Of a stretch of 64,000 nt of DNA, positions 8,493 through 18,563 are shown in pieces. The notes below the pieces were generated by a model, which did not search any database, was not told the origin of the DNA, and saw only the letters and a program-made list of their open reading frames with translations. How positions within the stretch are numbered: position 1 is the first letter of the stretch; the number at the start of each line of letters is the position of its first letter. The position numbers were made by a program, and so were the translations under genes. The DNA comes from Rhizobiales bacterium 2SD (GTDB lineage: Bacteria > Pseudomonadota > Alphaproteobacteria > Rhizobiales > Beijerinckiaceae), in assembly GCA_005502805.1 (NCBI GenBank), contig SCMY01000002.1, positions 665,601 through 729,600 on the forward strand, given 5' to 3'.

Positions 8493-10115
8493 ATGATTCG
8501 CCTCGAAAGCATCGGCAAGCAGAACGGCCAGCAGATCATCTTCATCGAGGCCTCGGCGGCGCTGCAGAAGGGCGAGAAGGTCGGCCTCGTCGGCCCCAAC
8601 GGCGCCGGCAAGACCACCTTGTTCCGGCTGATCACCGGCGAGGACCTGCCGGACGAGGGCCAGGTCAGCGTCGATCGCGGCACCACCATCGGCTATTTCA
8701 GCCAGGATGTCGGTGACATGAAGGGTCGCAGCGCCGTCTCCGAGGTGATGGACGGCGCCGGTCCCGTCAGTGCCATCGCCGCCGAGCTGAAGGAGCTCGA
8801 AACGGCGCTCGGCGATCCCGACCGCGCCGACGAGATGGAGGACCTCATCGCCCGCTATGGCGAGGTGCAGGGTCGCTTCGAGGAACTCGACGGCTATGCG
8901 CTCGACGGGCGCGCCCGCGAGGTGCTCGATGGTCTCGGCTTCAGCCAGGAGATGATGGAGGGCGATGTCGGCGCGCTCTCCGGCGGCTGGAAGATGCGCG
9001 TCGCGCTCGCCCGCATCCTTTTGATGCGCCCCGACGTTATGCTGCTCGACGAGCCGAGCAACCATCTCGACATCGAGAGCCTGATCTGGCTGGAGCAGTT
9101 CCTCAAGGGCTATGACGGCGCCCTGCTGATGACCTCGCACGACCGCGCCTTCATGAACCGCATCGTCGGCAAGATCGTCGAGATCGATGCCGGCGCACTG
9201 ACCAGCTATTCCGGCGACTACGAGTTCTACCAGCAGCAGCGCGCGCTCAGCGAGAAGCAGCAGCAGGCGCAGTTCGAGCGCCAGCAGGCGATGCTCGCCA
9301 AGGAAGTCGCCTTCATCGAGCGCTTCAAGGCGCGCGCCTCGCATGCGGCGCAGGTGCAGAGCCGGGTCAAGAAGCTCGACAAGATCGAGCGCGTCGAGCC
9401 GCCCAAGCGCCGCCAGACCGTGCAGTTCGAGTTCCAGCCGGCGCCGCGCTCCGGCGACGACGTCGCGATGCTGAAGGGCGTGCATGTCCGCTACGGCGCC
9501 AAGACGATCTATGACGGGCTCGACTTCAACGTCCGGCGCAAGGAGCGCTGGTGCGTGATGGGCGTCAACGGCGCCGGCAAGTCGACGCTGCTGAAGCTGA
9601 TTGCCGGCGCCTCGCAGCCGGACAGCGGCTCGGTCGCGATCGGCGCCAGCGTCAAGATGGGCTATTTCGCTCAGCACGCCATGGAGCTGCTCGACGGCGA
9701 CGCCACCATCTTCGAGTCGCTGGAAGGCTCGTTCCCGCAGGCGGGGCAAGGCTCGCTGCGCGCGCTCGCCGGCTGCTTCGGCTTCTCCGGTGACGATGTC
9801 GAGAAGCGCTGCCGCTTCCTCTCCGGTGGCGAGAAGGCCCGGCTCGTCATGGCCAAGATGCTCTACGACCCGCCGAATTTCCTGGTGCTGGACGAGCCGA
9901 CCAACCATCTGGACATCGCCACCAAGGAGATGCTGATCGCGGCGCTGGCGCAGTACGAAGGCACCATGCTGTTCGTCAGCCACGACCGCCACTTCCTGGC
10001 GGCGCTCTCCAATCGCGTGCTGGAGCTGACGCCCGAGGGGGTCCACCTCTATGGCGGCGGCTACACCGAATACGTCGCCAGCACCGGCCAGGAGGCGCCG
10101 GGGTTGAGGGGGTGA
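8493..10115 (+). CDS. ABC-F family ATPase
   Basis: Soluble twin-ATPase of the ABC-F group, whose members act on ribosomes (translation factors such as EttA, YbiT, Uup) rather than in membranes. The 540-residue protein has two cassettes: Walker [10 protein letters not shown] near residue 33 and GVNGAGKST near residue 358, signatures LSGGWKMR and LSGGEKARL, and Walker B MLLDEPSNHLD and LVLDEPTNHLD. A charged helical linker of about 80 residues (SEKQQQAQFERQQAM and onward) separates them. There is no membrane domain. I cannot assign the exact subfamily. Confidence 0.93.
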   Translation: MIRLESIGKQNGQQIIFIEASAALQKGEKVGLVGPNGAGKTTLFRLITGEDLPDEGQVSVDRGTTIGYFSQDVGDMKGRSAVSEVMDGAGPVSAIAAELKELETALGDPDRADEMEDLIARYGEVQGRFEELDGYALDGRAREVLDGLGFSQEMMEGDVGALSGGWKMRVALARILLMRPDVMLLDEPSNHLDIESLIWLEQFLKGYDGALLMTSHDRAFMNRIVGKIVEIDAGALTSYSGDYEFYQQQRALSEKQQQAQFERQQAMLAKEVAFIERFKARASHAAQVQSRVKKLDKIERVEPPKRRQTVQFEFQPAPRSGDDVAMLKGVHVRYGAKTIYDGLDFNVRRKERWCVMGVNGAGKSTLLKLIAGASQPDSGSVAIGASVKMGYFAQHAMELLDGDATIFESLEGSFPQAGQGSLRALAGCFGFSGDDVEKRCRFLSGGEKARLVMAKMLYDPPNFLVLDEPTNHLDIATKEMLIAALAQYEGTMLFVSHDRHFLAALSNRVLELTPEGVHLYGGGYTEYVASTGQEAPGLRG

Positions 10116-10347
10116 GGATGGTGGACATCTTCTGCCGGGATCACGCCGGCGGTCGAAGCATCAGCAACAACCGCTGTGAATTCAACGGCTAAACTATCGA
10201 AACGAGAATTGCGCGCGGCGATCTTGTTGACGCCGACATGTCGTGCAAGTCTATCTCCTGCTTCTCCCACGACGCGTATGCCTGCCTTTCTCAAGGACAG
10301 GTGGCCCGGCCGGGCGGCCTCGACTTGGCTACGGATGGAGATGGCAA

Positions 10348-11262
10348 ATGGCCGGCGATCTCGATTTGCTGATCGGAACCTGGACGGTCCGGGTCAAGGG
10401 CTGGGTCTGGGAGTATGATTTTCGGTCCGATGGCGGCGTGACCTGGCGCGACCTCGGCAGCATGGAAAGCGGCGTCGGCAACTGGGCCGCCACCTCCAAG
10501 CTGGTCAACATGTGGTGGAAGGGCTCGACCACCCGCGAAAGCTGGCAAAGGCCGCTGACCACCGGCAACGACCACACCTGGTATGAGGCACCCTATTATC
10601 GCGGCAAGTACCGGATCGAGAAAACCGGCTACATCGCGCCCTCACCGACCCCGCCATCGGGGCCGACCGACGCGACCCTGATGGACAAGGCCTGGGATGC
10701 CAGTCGCAGCTCGCTGCGCTTCGCACTGAACCGGCTGCGGCTGCTGCAGCGACAGATCAAATATTTCGAGGATTCGAGCGGCAGCGAGGACGCTTTCAAC
10801 GAATTGCGCCGGAATTATCGGCGCGACATGGCGGTGATCTCGCGCAAGCTCCTGGTGCCGCCGAACCCGATGGATCCGGCCTTCCGCAGCGCCTTGGCAA
10901 GCGCCATCCGCCTGTTCGAGCAGAACCTGGCTTTACCGAAATCGCTCAAGGCGGCGCGTGATGGCGGTAAATGCGCCCGTTCCCCGCAGCCTTGGGCCGC
11001 GGCGAACGGCGGTACCAATCCACCGGACATCGATCTCTGCACCATCTGGTTCAACGCCAGCGCTGATCTCCAGCGCGATGTCGTGACGCATGAATACTTC
11101 CACATCTTCGGCGTCCACGACATCGAGGGGGTGGACACGACTGCCAAAGCGCTCGACAACGCCAACACACTGGCGCAGATCGTAGCTTACCTCCACGACC
11201 GGGCGCGGCAGAAAAACTCCGACGGCTTCGAGCCGATGATTCCGCCGCTGCCGACACCCTGA
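10348..11262 (+). CDS. putative M35-like (aspzincin) metallopeptidase with N-terminal GxW domain
   Basis: A 304-residue protein of two parts. Residues 1 to about 100 contain a beta-rich GTWTVRVKGW...DGGVTWRD stretch that looks like a small lipocalin-like or WG-type domain. The C-terminal half holds HEYFH (248-252) followed by GVHD (Asp258) and later LDNANTLAQIV, the pattern of lysine-specific/deuterolysin-type M35 zinc peptidases (HExxH, downstream Asp, NAD-x-YA-like helix). No signal peptide is seen. The start at 10348 follows GGAG; the reading frame continues upstream but codes for low-quality sequence. Function and route of export are unknown. Confidence 0.72.
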   Translation: MAGDLDLLIGTWTVRVKGWVWEYDFRSDGGVTWRDLGSMESGVGNWAATSKLVNMWWKGSTTRESWQRPLTTGNDHTWYEAPYYRGKYRIEKTGYIAPSPTPPSGPTDATLMDKAWDASRSSLRFALNRLRLLQRQIKYFEDSSGSEDAFNELRRNYRRDMAVISRKLLVPPNPMDPAFRSALASAIRLFEQNLALPKSLKAARDGGKCARSPQPWAAANGGTNPPDIDLCTIWFNASADLQRDVVTHEYFHIFGVHDIEGVDTTAKALDNANTLAQIVAYLHDRARQKNSDGFEPMIPPLPTP

Positions 11263-11441
11263 CGCCTCCGACAAGGACCTGACGCAGCGAAAACCGTGCT
11301 GGAGCCGGCAAGGGCCAGCCATCGTCGCCGGGCGGTGATGGCGCCGTCGCGGCGCTGTCCCGCGTTCCGGCCCAATTCTGCCCTCGCCGCGCCGAAATCC
11401 ACCGGACAAATCGCGGCTGCTTGATTTGTCGGGGGACTAAA

Positions 11442-13124
11442 ATGATGAAGACCGGACTGGCCGCAGCCCTGATTTTCGCGCCGAGCCTCGTCGGTGCCGC
11501 CGAGATCGAACTTGCCTCGAAGATCGACCGCGTCACCGTCTACCCCGACGGCGCGGTGGTGACCCGGCTCGGCAAGGCCTCGCTGCTGGAGGGCGTCTCG
11601 CAGATCGTGCTGCGCGGGCTGCCCGCCAGTGTCGATCCGGCCTCGATCCGGGTCGAGGCGCAGGGCGACGGCGCCTTCTCGATCGGCGCCGTCGACGTCC
11701 GCCAGGTTCCGGGCGAGGCGCGCCCGGCGATCGACCAAGCGCTCGAAGGCAAGATCCGGGCGCTGCAGGGCGAGAAGGCCAAGCTTTCCGGCGAAATCAG
11801 CGCGATCGAAGCCAAGCGCGCCACCATCGAGAATTTCGGCAAGGTCGGCCCCGACAAGCTCGGCGAGGGCGGCAAGGTCCTGCCCGTCAGCGACTGGCCG
11901 GCGGTGTTCGACGCGATCGGCACCGCGCTGGTCAAGGTGCAGGGCGAGTTGCTCGCGCTGCGCAATCGTATCTCCGATCTCGATGCCGAAATCGCCGCGC
12001 TGGAGAAGGCAAGGCCGGTGGCGCCGCGCGCCAGCCAGCCCAAGCGCGATGTCGCCATCGCCGTCGAGGCCAAGGCGCCCGTCGCGGCCGACATCGCCGT
12101 CAGCTATCGCGTCGCCGGCGCGAGCTGGCTGCCGGTCTATGAGGCGCGGCTGACCACCGGCAGCGCCAATGCCGCCGAGATCGCCTTCACCCGCCGCGCC
12201 GAACTGCGCCAGCGCACCGGCGAGGACTGGAGCGAGGTCGCTGTTGAACTATCAACCACCCGCTCGGCACAAGGCACGCGGGCACCGGAACTGAATCCGC
12301 TGCGCATCGCCTTCTACGAGCCGCCGGTGGTCTATGAGGAGCGTGCACGTTTGCAGAAGCAGGATTCCGAACGTGCCGCGAGGCCGCCTGCGCTGGCGAT
12401 CGCCCCTGCCCCCATCGCGCCCGACCAGGCCCTCGGCGCAGCCGAACCGAAAAAAGCCGAGGTGCAGACCGCCAGCCTCAGCGCCGGCGCCTATCAGGCG
12501 AGCTTCAAGGTTCCCGGCCGGATCACCGTCCCGCAGGACGGCTCAAGCAAGGCGGTGGTGCTGACGCAAGGCAAGGTCAAGCCGGAACTCTCCGCCCGCG
12601 CCACGCCCGAGCTCGAGGAGAAGGCCTATCTGGAAGCCAGCTTCAGCCATGAGGACGAGGCGCCTCTCCTCGCCGGCGAGGTCTATCTCCACCGCGACGG
12701 CGCCTATATCGGCAAGGGCCGGCTCGGGCAGGTCGCGCCGGGCGACAAGGTCGAGCTCGGCTTCGGCGCCGACGATCGCCTCAAGGTGACGCGCGTGCCG
12801 GTGCGCCGGCGAGAGAACGATTCCGGCTGGCTCGGCGCGACCCGCACCGACCAGCGCGAGTTCAAGACGGTGATCAAGAGCCTGCACGCTCAGCCGGTCA
12901 AGCTCACCGTGACCGAGCGCGTGCCCTTCTCGGAGAACAGCGCGATCACGGTCGAGCTTTTGTCGCAGAGCACGCCGCCAACCGAGAAGCAGGTCGGCGA
13001 CAAGCGCGGCGTCTCGGCATGGACCTTCGAGCTCGCCCCGGGCGCGCAGAAGGAGATCCGTCTCGCCTACCGGATCAAGTATCCGGGCGACCGCGAGGTG
13101 ATCTTCGACCAGACGCGGCGATAG
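11442..13124 (+). CDS. MuiA-family (DUF4139/DUF4140) periplasmic protein
   Basis: A 560-residue exported protein of the family named after the mucoidy inhibitor MuiA; its biochemical role is unknown. A Sec signal (KTGLAAALIFAPSLVGAAEI) opens it. The N-terminal DUF4140 domain (KIDRVTVYPDGAVVTR) is followed by a coiled coil (about residues 95-190) and a C-terminal beta-rich DUF4139 domain ending in EIRLAYRIKYPGDREV. GGGGGAC precedes a double ATG; I take the first. It is convergent with the M20 gene, 5 bases away. Confidence 0.85.
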   Translation: MMKTGLAAALIFAPSLVGAAEIELASKIDRVTVYPDGAVVTRLGKASLLEGVSQIVLRGLPASVDPASIRVEAQGDGAFSIGAVDVRQVPGEARPAIDQALEGKIRALQGEKAKLSGEISAIEAKRATIENFGKVGPDKLGEGGKVLPVSDWPAVFDAIGTALVKVQGELLALRNRISDLDAEIAALEKARPVAPRASQPKRDVAIAVEAKAPVAADIAVSYRVAGASWLPVYEARLTTGSANAAEIAFTRRAELRQRTGEDWSEVAVELSTTRSAQGTRAPELNPLRIAFYEPPVVYEERARLQKQDSERAARPPALAIAPAPIAPDQALGAAEPKKAEVQTASLSAGAYQASFKVPGRITVPQDGSSKAVVLTQGKVKPELSARATPELEEKAYLEASFSHEDEAPLLAGEVYLHRDGAYIGKGRLGQVAPGDKVELGFGADDRLKVTRVPVRRRENDSGWLGATRTDQREFKTVIKSLHAQPVKLTVTERVPFSENSAITVELLSQSTPPTEKQVGDKRGVSAWTFELAPGAQKEIRLAYRIKYPGDREVIFDQTRR

Positions 13125-13129
13125 GCGCC

Positions 13130-14341
13130 CTACTCCGCCGCGATCGCCTGCCAGCCCTGGCCGAGCTCCTGCTCGACCAGGCCCACCCAGTAGCGCACGC
13201 CGGCCGGAATGATCTCGTCGTTGAAGTCGTAGAGCGGCGTGTGCAGGCCGGCGAAGGAGCCGTCCGCCGCGACGCCGTTGCCGATGCGCATGAAGGCGCC
13301 GGGGCAGACCAGCATCATCTCGGCGAAATCCTCGCCGCCGGTGCCACGCAGCATCTGGCCGTTGACATGCTCTGGCCCGACCGCGGCCGAGGCCGCCGCC
13401 ACCGCGACCCGGACCTGCTCGGCCGCATTGACCAGTGGACTGGTGCCGCGGTGGTAATGGGCCTCTGCCTCGCAGCCCCAGGCCTGCGCCGTCGCTGAAG
13501 CCAGCTCGGCGATACGCCGCTCCACCAGATCGCGCACCTCCTTCGAATAGGTTCGCGCCGTGCCGCCGATGACGAGCTCCGACGGAATGACGTTCGAGGC
13601 ATTGACGTCGCCGCCATGGATGAAGCCGACGCTGATCACGGCCGTGTCGAGCGGCGCGACATTGCGGCCGACGATGCCCTGCAGACCGAGCACGAAATGC
13701 GCTTGGGCATAGGTGATATCGGTCGAGCGATGCGGCTGCGAGCCGCCATGGCCGCCGACGCCGCGGAAGGTCACCCGCCAGGAATCCGCCGAGGCGAGGA
13801 AGGGGCCTACCGCCGTGCCGAAATGCGAGGCCGGCAGGCCAGGCGTATTGTGCAGACCGTAGATGGCATCGCAGGGGAAGCGCTCGAACAGGCCGTCAGC
13901 GAGCATGGCGTTGGCGCCGCCGCGGCCCTCCTCGGCCGGCTGGAAGATCAGGTTGACCGTGCCGCCGAAATCCCGGTTCTCGGCAAGGTAGCGGGCGGCA
14001 GCGAGCAGCATGGTGGTGTGGCCGTCATGGCCGCAGGCATGCATGCGGCCATGAAACTTCGAGGCATGCGGCAGCCCGGTGAGCTCCTCCAGCGCGAGGC
14101 AATCCATATCGGCGCGCAGGCCGATGGCGCGCTGTCCCGGCTGATTGCCGCGGATGACGCCGACGACGCCGGTCTGGCCGACAGCCTCAGTAACCTCGAC
14201 GCCCCACTCGCGCAGCTTGTCGGCGACCAGCCTGGCCGTGCGATGCTCTTCCAGACCCAGTTCGGGATGCGCGTGGATGTCGCGGCGGATCGCCGTGAAC
14301 TCGGCGTGGTGCGCGCCGAGCCAGTCGTCGAGCTTCGTCAT
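13130..14341 (-). CDS. M20-family amidohydrolase (hippurate hydrolase-like)
   Basis: Metal-dependent amidohydrolase of the M20D/amidohydrolase group, 403 residues. The first metal ligands lie in HACGHDGHTT (about 103-112), the catalytic/ligand pair in QPAEEGRGG, and the dimerisation domain follows (FRGVGGHGGSQPH). The last ligand lies in HTPLYDFND. Family members cleave N-acyl amino acids such as hippurate, N-acetyl amino acids or auxin conjugates; the substrate here is not readable from sequence. No signal peptide. Convergent with the MuiA-like gene. Confidence 0.92.
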   Translation of the reverse strand: MTKLDDWLGAHHAEFTAIRRDIHAHPELGLEEHRTARLVADKLREWGVEVTEAVGQTGVVGVIRGNQPGQRAIGLRADMDCLALEELTGLPHASKFHGRMHACGHDGHTTMLLAAARYLAENRDFGGTVNLIFQPAEEGRGGANAMLADGLFERFPCDAIYGLHNTPGLPASHFGTAVGPFLASADSWRVTFRGVGGHGGSQPHRSTDITYAQAHFVLGLQGIVGRNVAPLDTAVISVGFIHGGDVNASNVIPSELVIGGTARTYSKEVRDLVERRIAELASATAQAWGCEAEAHYHRGTSPLVNAAEQVRVAVAAASAAVGPEHVNGQMLRGTGGEDFAEMMLVCPGAFMRIGNGVAADGSFAGLHTPLYDFNDEIIPAGVRYWVGLVEQELGQGWQAIAAE

Positions 14342-14525
14342 GATTGTCGTTCCCCAGCCTGCGGCGTTCTTGTGCTGGCATGGCTCATGCCATTGCCCGT
14401 CGCCGCCCCCGCTTTCTCATACGCCTGATCGCCGCCAACTCATTCTGCGGGCACGGCAAAACAGCCATGCTTCCGGAGAGTGACGGAGGCTCGGTGAGAC
14501 AGTCAGCGGGTATTGCGGAACCTGT

Positions 14526-15104
14526 TCAGCCCGCCATCGCGACTTCGGCGCCGCGGCCGAGATCGGCCATCCACTGGCGATAGCGCGGCTGCGCCTCGAG
14601 CTGGTGGGCATAGTGCCGGCCGAGGGCAGCCGTGAGCCGGCCACCGCGCTTCAACTGCGCGTCGGCGAAGCCGATCATCACCGAATTCGGCCAGGCCTGC
14701 GGCCGGATCGCCCGCAGCCGTGCGAACAGGGCGTCCTCGCCTTCCTCGGGCTCCACCTGCGCCATCAGCGACAGCATCGCCGCGGTCGAACGCGAAATGC
14801 CCATATGGCAATGGACGAGAAGGTGCCCTTCCTGCCGCTTCAACGCCGATTCCCGCAGCTTCGCGCCGAAGTCAAGGATCTCGGCGACATGGGCATCGGT
14901 TGGGTGCACACGGCCGTCCTGCGGCGTGATGATGTCGTGGAAGCGCAAGGTCGTGCGCTCATGCGCCTCATAGGCCACGAAGGACTGCAGCTCCGGCAGG
15001 TCGGGATCGAGCAGCGACAGCACATGGCTGACCTTGCGCGTGCTCTGCGCCGGCAGCTCCTCGATCCCGCAGATGGTGAGAGTCGAAATGGCGATGGGCA
15101 GCAT
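14526..15104 (-). CDS. tyrosine/dual-specificity protein phosphatase-like
   Basis: A 192-residue cytosolic protein with the cysteine phosphatase loop HCHMGISRS (Cys99, Arg105), which fits the HCxxGxxRS signature. A likely general acid Asp57 sits in FHDIITP. The C-terminal helices hold ARLRAIRPQAWPNS. Bacterial relatives are annotated as protein tyrosine phosphatases, but phosphoinositide or other substrates are possible. I chose the ATG at 15104 rather than 15161 because the fold begins with LPIAISTLTICG and the upstream 19 residues look non-coding. Confidence 0.85.
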   Translation of the reverse strand: MLPIAISTLTICGIEELPAQSTRKVSHVLSLLDPDLPELQSFVAYEAHERTTLRFHDIITPQDGRVHPTDAHVAEILDFGAKLRESALKRQEGHLLVHCHMGISRSTAAMLSLMAQVEPEEGEDALFARLRAIRPQAWPNSVMIGFADAQLKRGGRLTAALGRHYAHQLEAQPRYRQWMADLGRGAEVAMAG

Positions 15105-15190
15105 CGGCGTTGATCCCTGATCCGAAGGCGCCGGGTTAATCCGCCCGGGCCGCCGCCGCAACCGCGATAACCGCAGGGCTGCCCTGCCCT

Positions 15191-15757
15191 TCAGTGCCTG
15201 ACCTCATAGCGCAGCCACTGGATGCCTTCGCCCAGAGTGGTTGCTCCGGCGAGCGCGAGATTGCTGCGCACGCCATCGGCGAAGAGCCGTCCGCCGGCGC
15301 CGAGCGCGACCGGATAGACCATCAGGTTGTAGGCATCGACCAGTCCGACGCGCTGCAGGCCATGGACGAGCTTAAGGCTGCCATAGACCAGGATGTCGCC
15401 GCCGGGTTGCTGCTTCAGCGCCGCGATGGCGGCGAGCGCATCCCCGTCAAGGATCGAGGTGCCCTGCCATTCGGCGTTCGTCAGCGTCGTCGAGGCGACA
15501 TGCTTCGGCAGTGCATTGATCTGGTCGGCGAAGGGACTGTCGGTCACATGCGGCCAGACCGCGGCGAAGGCATCATAGGTCCTGCGGCCGAATAGCAAGG
15601 AATCGGCGGCATCGAGCTCTTCCTGCTTCAGCCGCTCGCCTTCCGGCCCGCGCGTGAACGGCCCGGTCCAATCGCCGAGACCGGAATTCTCCATACCGAC
15701 CGGGTCCTCGATGACGCCGTCGAGCGAGATGTACTGGGTGACGACGAGCCTGCGCAT
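15191..15757 (-). CDS. dihydrofolate reductase family / RibD C-terminal-like protein
   Basis: A 188-residue single-domain protein of the RibD-C/DHFR-like fold, typically NADPH-binding. The N-terminal strand and loop ([17 protein letters not shown]), [11 protein letters not shown] and [14 protein letters not shown] (cofactor-binding GS) are characteristic. Stand-alone copies are common in soil bacteria and are not usually true dihydrofolate reductases. The start at 15757 (MRRLVVTQ) is clear; a much longer reading frame continuing upstream is antisense to purA and is rejected. Confidence 0.9.
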   Translation of the reverse strand: MRRLVVTQYISLDGVIEDPVGMENSGLGDWTGPFTRGPEGERLKQEELDAADSLLFGRRTYDAFAAVWPHVTDSPFADQINALPKHVASTTLTNAEWQGTSILDGDALAAIAALKQQPGGDILVYGSLKLVHGLQRVGLVDAYNLMVYPVALGAGGRLFADGVRSNLALAGATTLGEGIQWLRYEVRH

Positions 15758-15932
15758 GCTGCTTCTCCTGCGATCCGCCGAGCAGCGCTGCGCTGCCCCT
15801 TCTGCCCTGTCGTCGAAGCAGGAGCGCCGGAATCGACAGCCTTTCGCAAAAATTCTTTCCCCGGCTTTGCGCCCATCAGCCTTGACCTTGCCATTCTCTT
15901 GGACGAAGAGGGCTTGCAAGGACCTCACCCGA

Positions 15933-15959
15933 AACCCCGGCCTTGCGCCGGGGTTTTTG
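15933..15959 (+). terminator. Rho-independent terminator in the purA leader
   Basis: Perfect 9-bp stem AACCCCGGC/GCCGGGGTT (15933-15941 and 15947-15955) with a 5-base loop, followed by a T-run on the plus strand (GGGGTTTTTGTT). It lies 45 bases before the purA start and after no recognised plus-strand gene. It therefore either ends an unrecognised short transcript or acts as an attenuator in the purA leader. Confidence 0.75.
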
Positions 15960-16003
15960 TTCGTGCAGGCGCTTGCGCCAACAGCAAAGAGGGAATTTCC
16001 TCC

Positions 16004-17296
<1,293 letters not shown>

Positions 17297-17327
17297 CGGG
17301 CCGGGCCAACGCGGACATGTGAGGCCA

Positions 17328-18548
17328 ATGGCCGATTTCCACCCCATTCTGGCGCGTGCGATCGCCGGACTGACCGACAAGTCGCCGGAAGCGCGCCGCG
17401 CCGTCTACGACCGCGCGCGTACGGCGCTGCTCGCGCAATTGCGCAGTCTTGACCCGCCGCTTTCGGAAGCCGACATCACCCGCGAGCGGCTCTCGCTCGA
17501 CGAGGCCGTGTCGCGCATCGAGGCCGAGATCGCGCTCGCCGAGGCGATCGAGCCGAGCCTGCCGCCGCTGCCCGCAGATGAGGGGCCGGCCATGCCGCCG
17601 GCTTCATCGCAGCCCGAGCCGAGGCCGCGCCCTGCCAAGATGGAGGAGCCTCCCCGCTTCGAGGAGGCCGATACGGGGCGCGACGACCCGCAACCCATCC
17701 GCCCGCGGATCGCGCCGCGGCGCGAGCGTAGCGTCAACCCTGGCCATGTCCGCACGGCCATCGTCGGCGGCGGCGTCGCGCTCGCCGTCGCGGTGATCGC
17801 TGGCGCCGCCTATTACGTCAACAAGATCGCGCCGCAGGAACAGCCTGTCCGCCCGCGCGTCGAGACGCAGGCATCGCCGGCGCAGCAGGACCAGGCCGGC
17901 AAGATCAGCGAGCGCGCCGGTGGCGATCCCGTCCCTGCACCGAATCAACCCTCGGGTCAGCGCCCGAACCAGCAGGCCGGCGCCCCAGCGGGCGCCGACG
18001 TCACGGTCGCCCAGCGCGCCATCCTTTATATCGAGGTCCCGGACAACCCGCAGCAGCCGCGGACCGTCCAGGGCCGTGTCCTCTGGCGACTGGACAGCGA
18101 CATCGCCGGCCCGGGCCAGCCCGTCGAGACGATCGTGCGCGCGACCATCGAGATCGCCGATGCCGGGCTCTCGCTCGACTTCACCATCCGGCGCAACACC
18201 GATTCCGCATTCCCGGCCTCGCACATCATCGGAATGCGCTTCACCACCACGGGCGAAGCTGCGAACGACGCCATCCGCGAGGTCGGCGTGCCGCAGTTCA
18301 AGCTCGAGGAGGGCGAGCGCGGCGCGCCGCTTTCGGCGATTTCCTCGGCTTTGGGCGAGAACTTGTTCGTCGCGGCCCTCTCTAACGTTCCGATCGAAGC
18401 CGAACGCAATCTCGACCTGCTGCGCAACCGCAACTGGCTCGACCTGCCGGTGCGCTTCGCCTCCGGGCGGCGCGGTATCATCACCTTCGAGAAGGGCGCC
18501 GCCGGCAATCAGACGATCGGCGACGCGCTGAACCGCTGGCAGGGCTGA
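17328..18548 (+). CDS. single-pass membrane protein of unknown function
   Basis: A 406-residue protein with a helical, acidic N-terminal part (residues 1-75; ADFHPILARAIAGLTDKSPE), a Pro-rich basic linker, one membrane segment (about residues 146-166: AIVGGGVALAVAVIAGAAYY), a Pro/Gln-rich spacer and a C-terminal domain of about 185 residues (VAQRAILYIEVPDNPQQPRT onward). The C-terminal domain is probably periplasmic. I do not recognise a named family; similar proteins are conserved next to purA in Rhizobiales as far as I recall. The start could instead be GTG at 17319. Confidence 0.75.
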   Translation: MADFHPILARAIAGLTDKSPEARRAVYDRARTALLAQLRSLDPPLSEADITRERLSLDEAVSRIEAEIALAEAIEPSLPPLPADEGPAMPPASSQPEPRPRPAKMEEPPRFEEADTGRDDPQPIRPRIAPRRERSVNPGHVRTAIVGGGVALAVAVIAGAAYYVNKIAPQEQPVRPRVETQASPAQQDQAGKISERAGGDPVPAPNQPSGQRPNQQAGAPAGADVTVAQRAILYIEVPDNPQQPRTVQGRVLWRLDSDIAGPGQPVETIVRATIEIADAGLSLDFTIRRNTDSAFPASHIIGMRFTTTGEAANDAIREVGVPQFKLEEGERGAPLSAISSALGENLFVAALSNVPIEAERNLDLLRNRNWLDLPVRFASGRRGIITFEKGAAGNQTIGDALNRWQG

Positions 18549-18563
18549 GGCGAGACCAGCGCC

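Noticed and set aside
8193..10046. Minus-strand reading frame of 617 codons opposite the ABC-F gene
   Set aside because: Covers the highly conserved ABC-F gene in antisense; composition is typical of a mirror frame of GC-rich DNA.
10061..10294. Small minus-strand frame of 77 codons in the gap after the ABC-F gene
   Set aside because: No ribosome-binding site or similarity seen; overlaps the ABC-F end. The gap 10116-10347 shows nothing that I can support.
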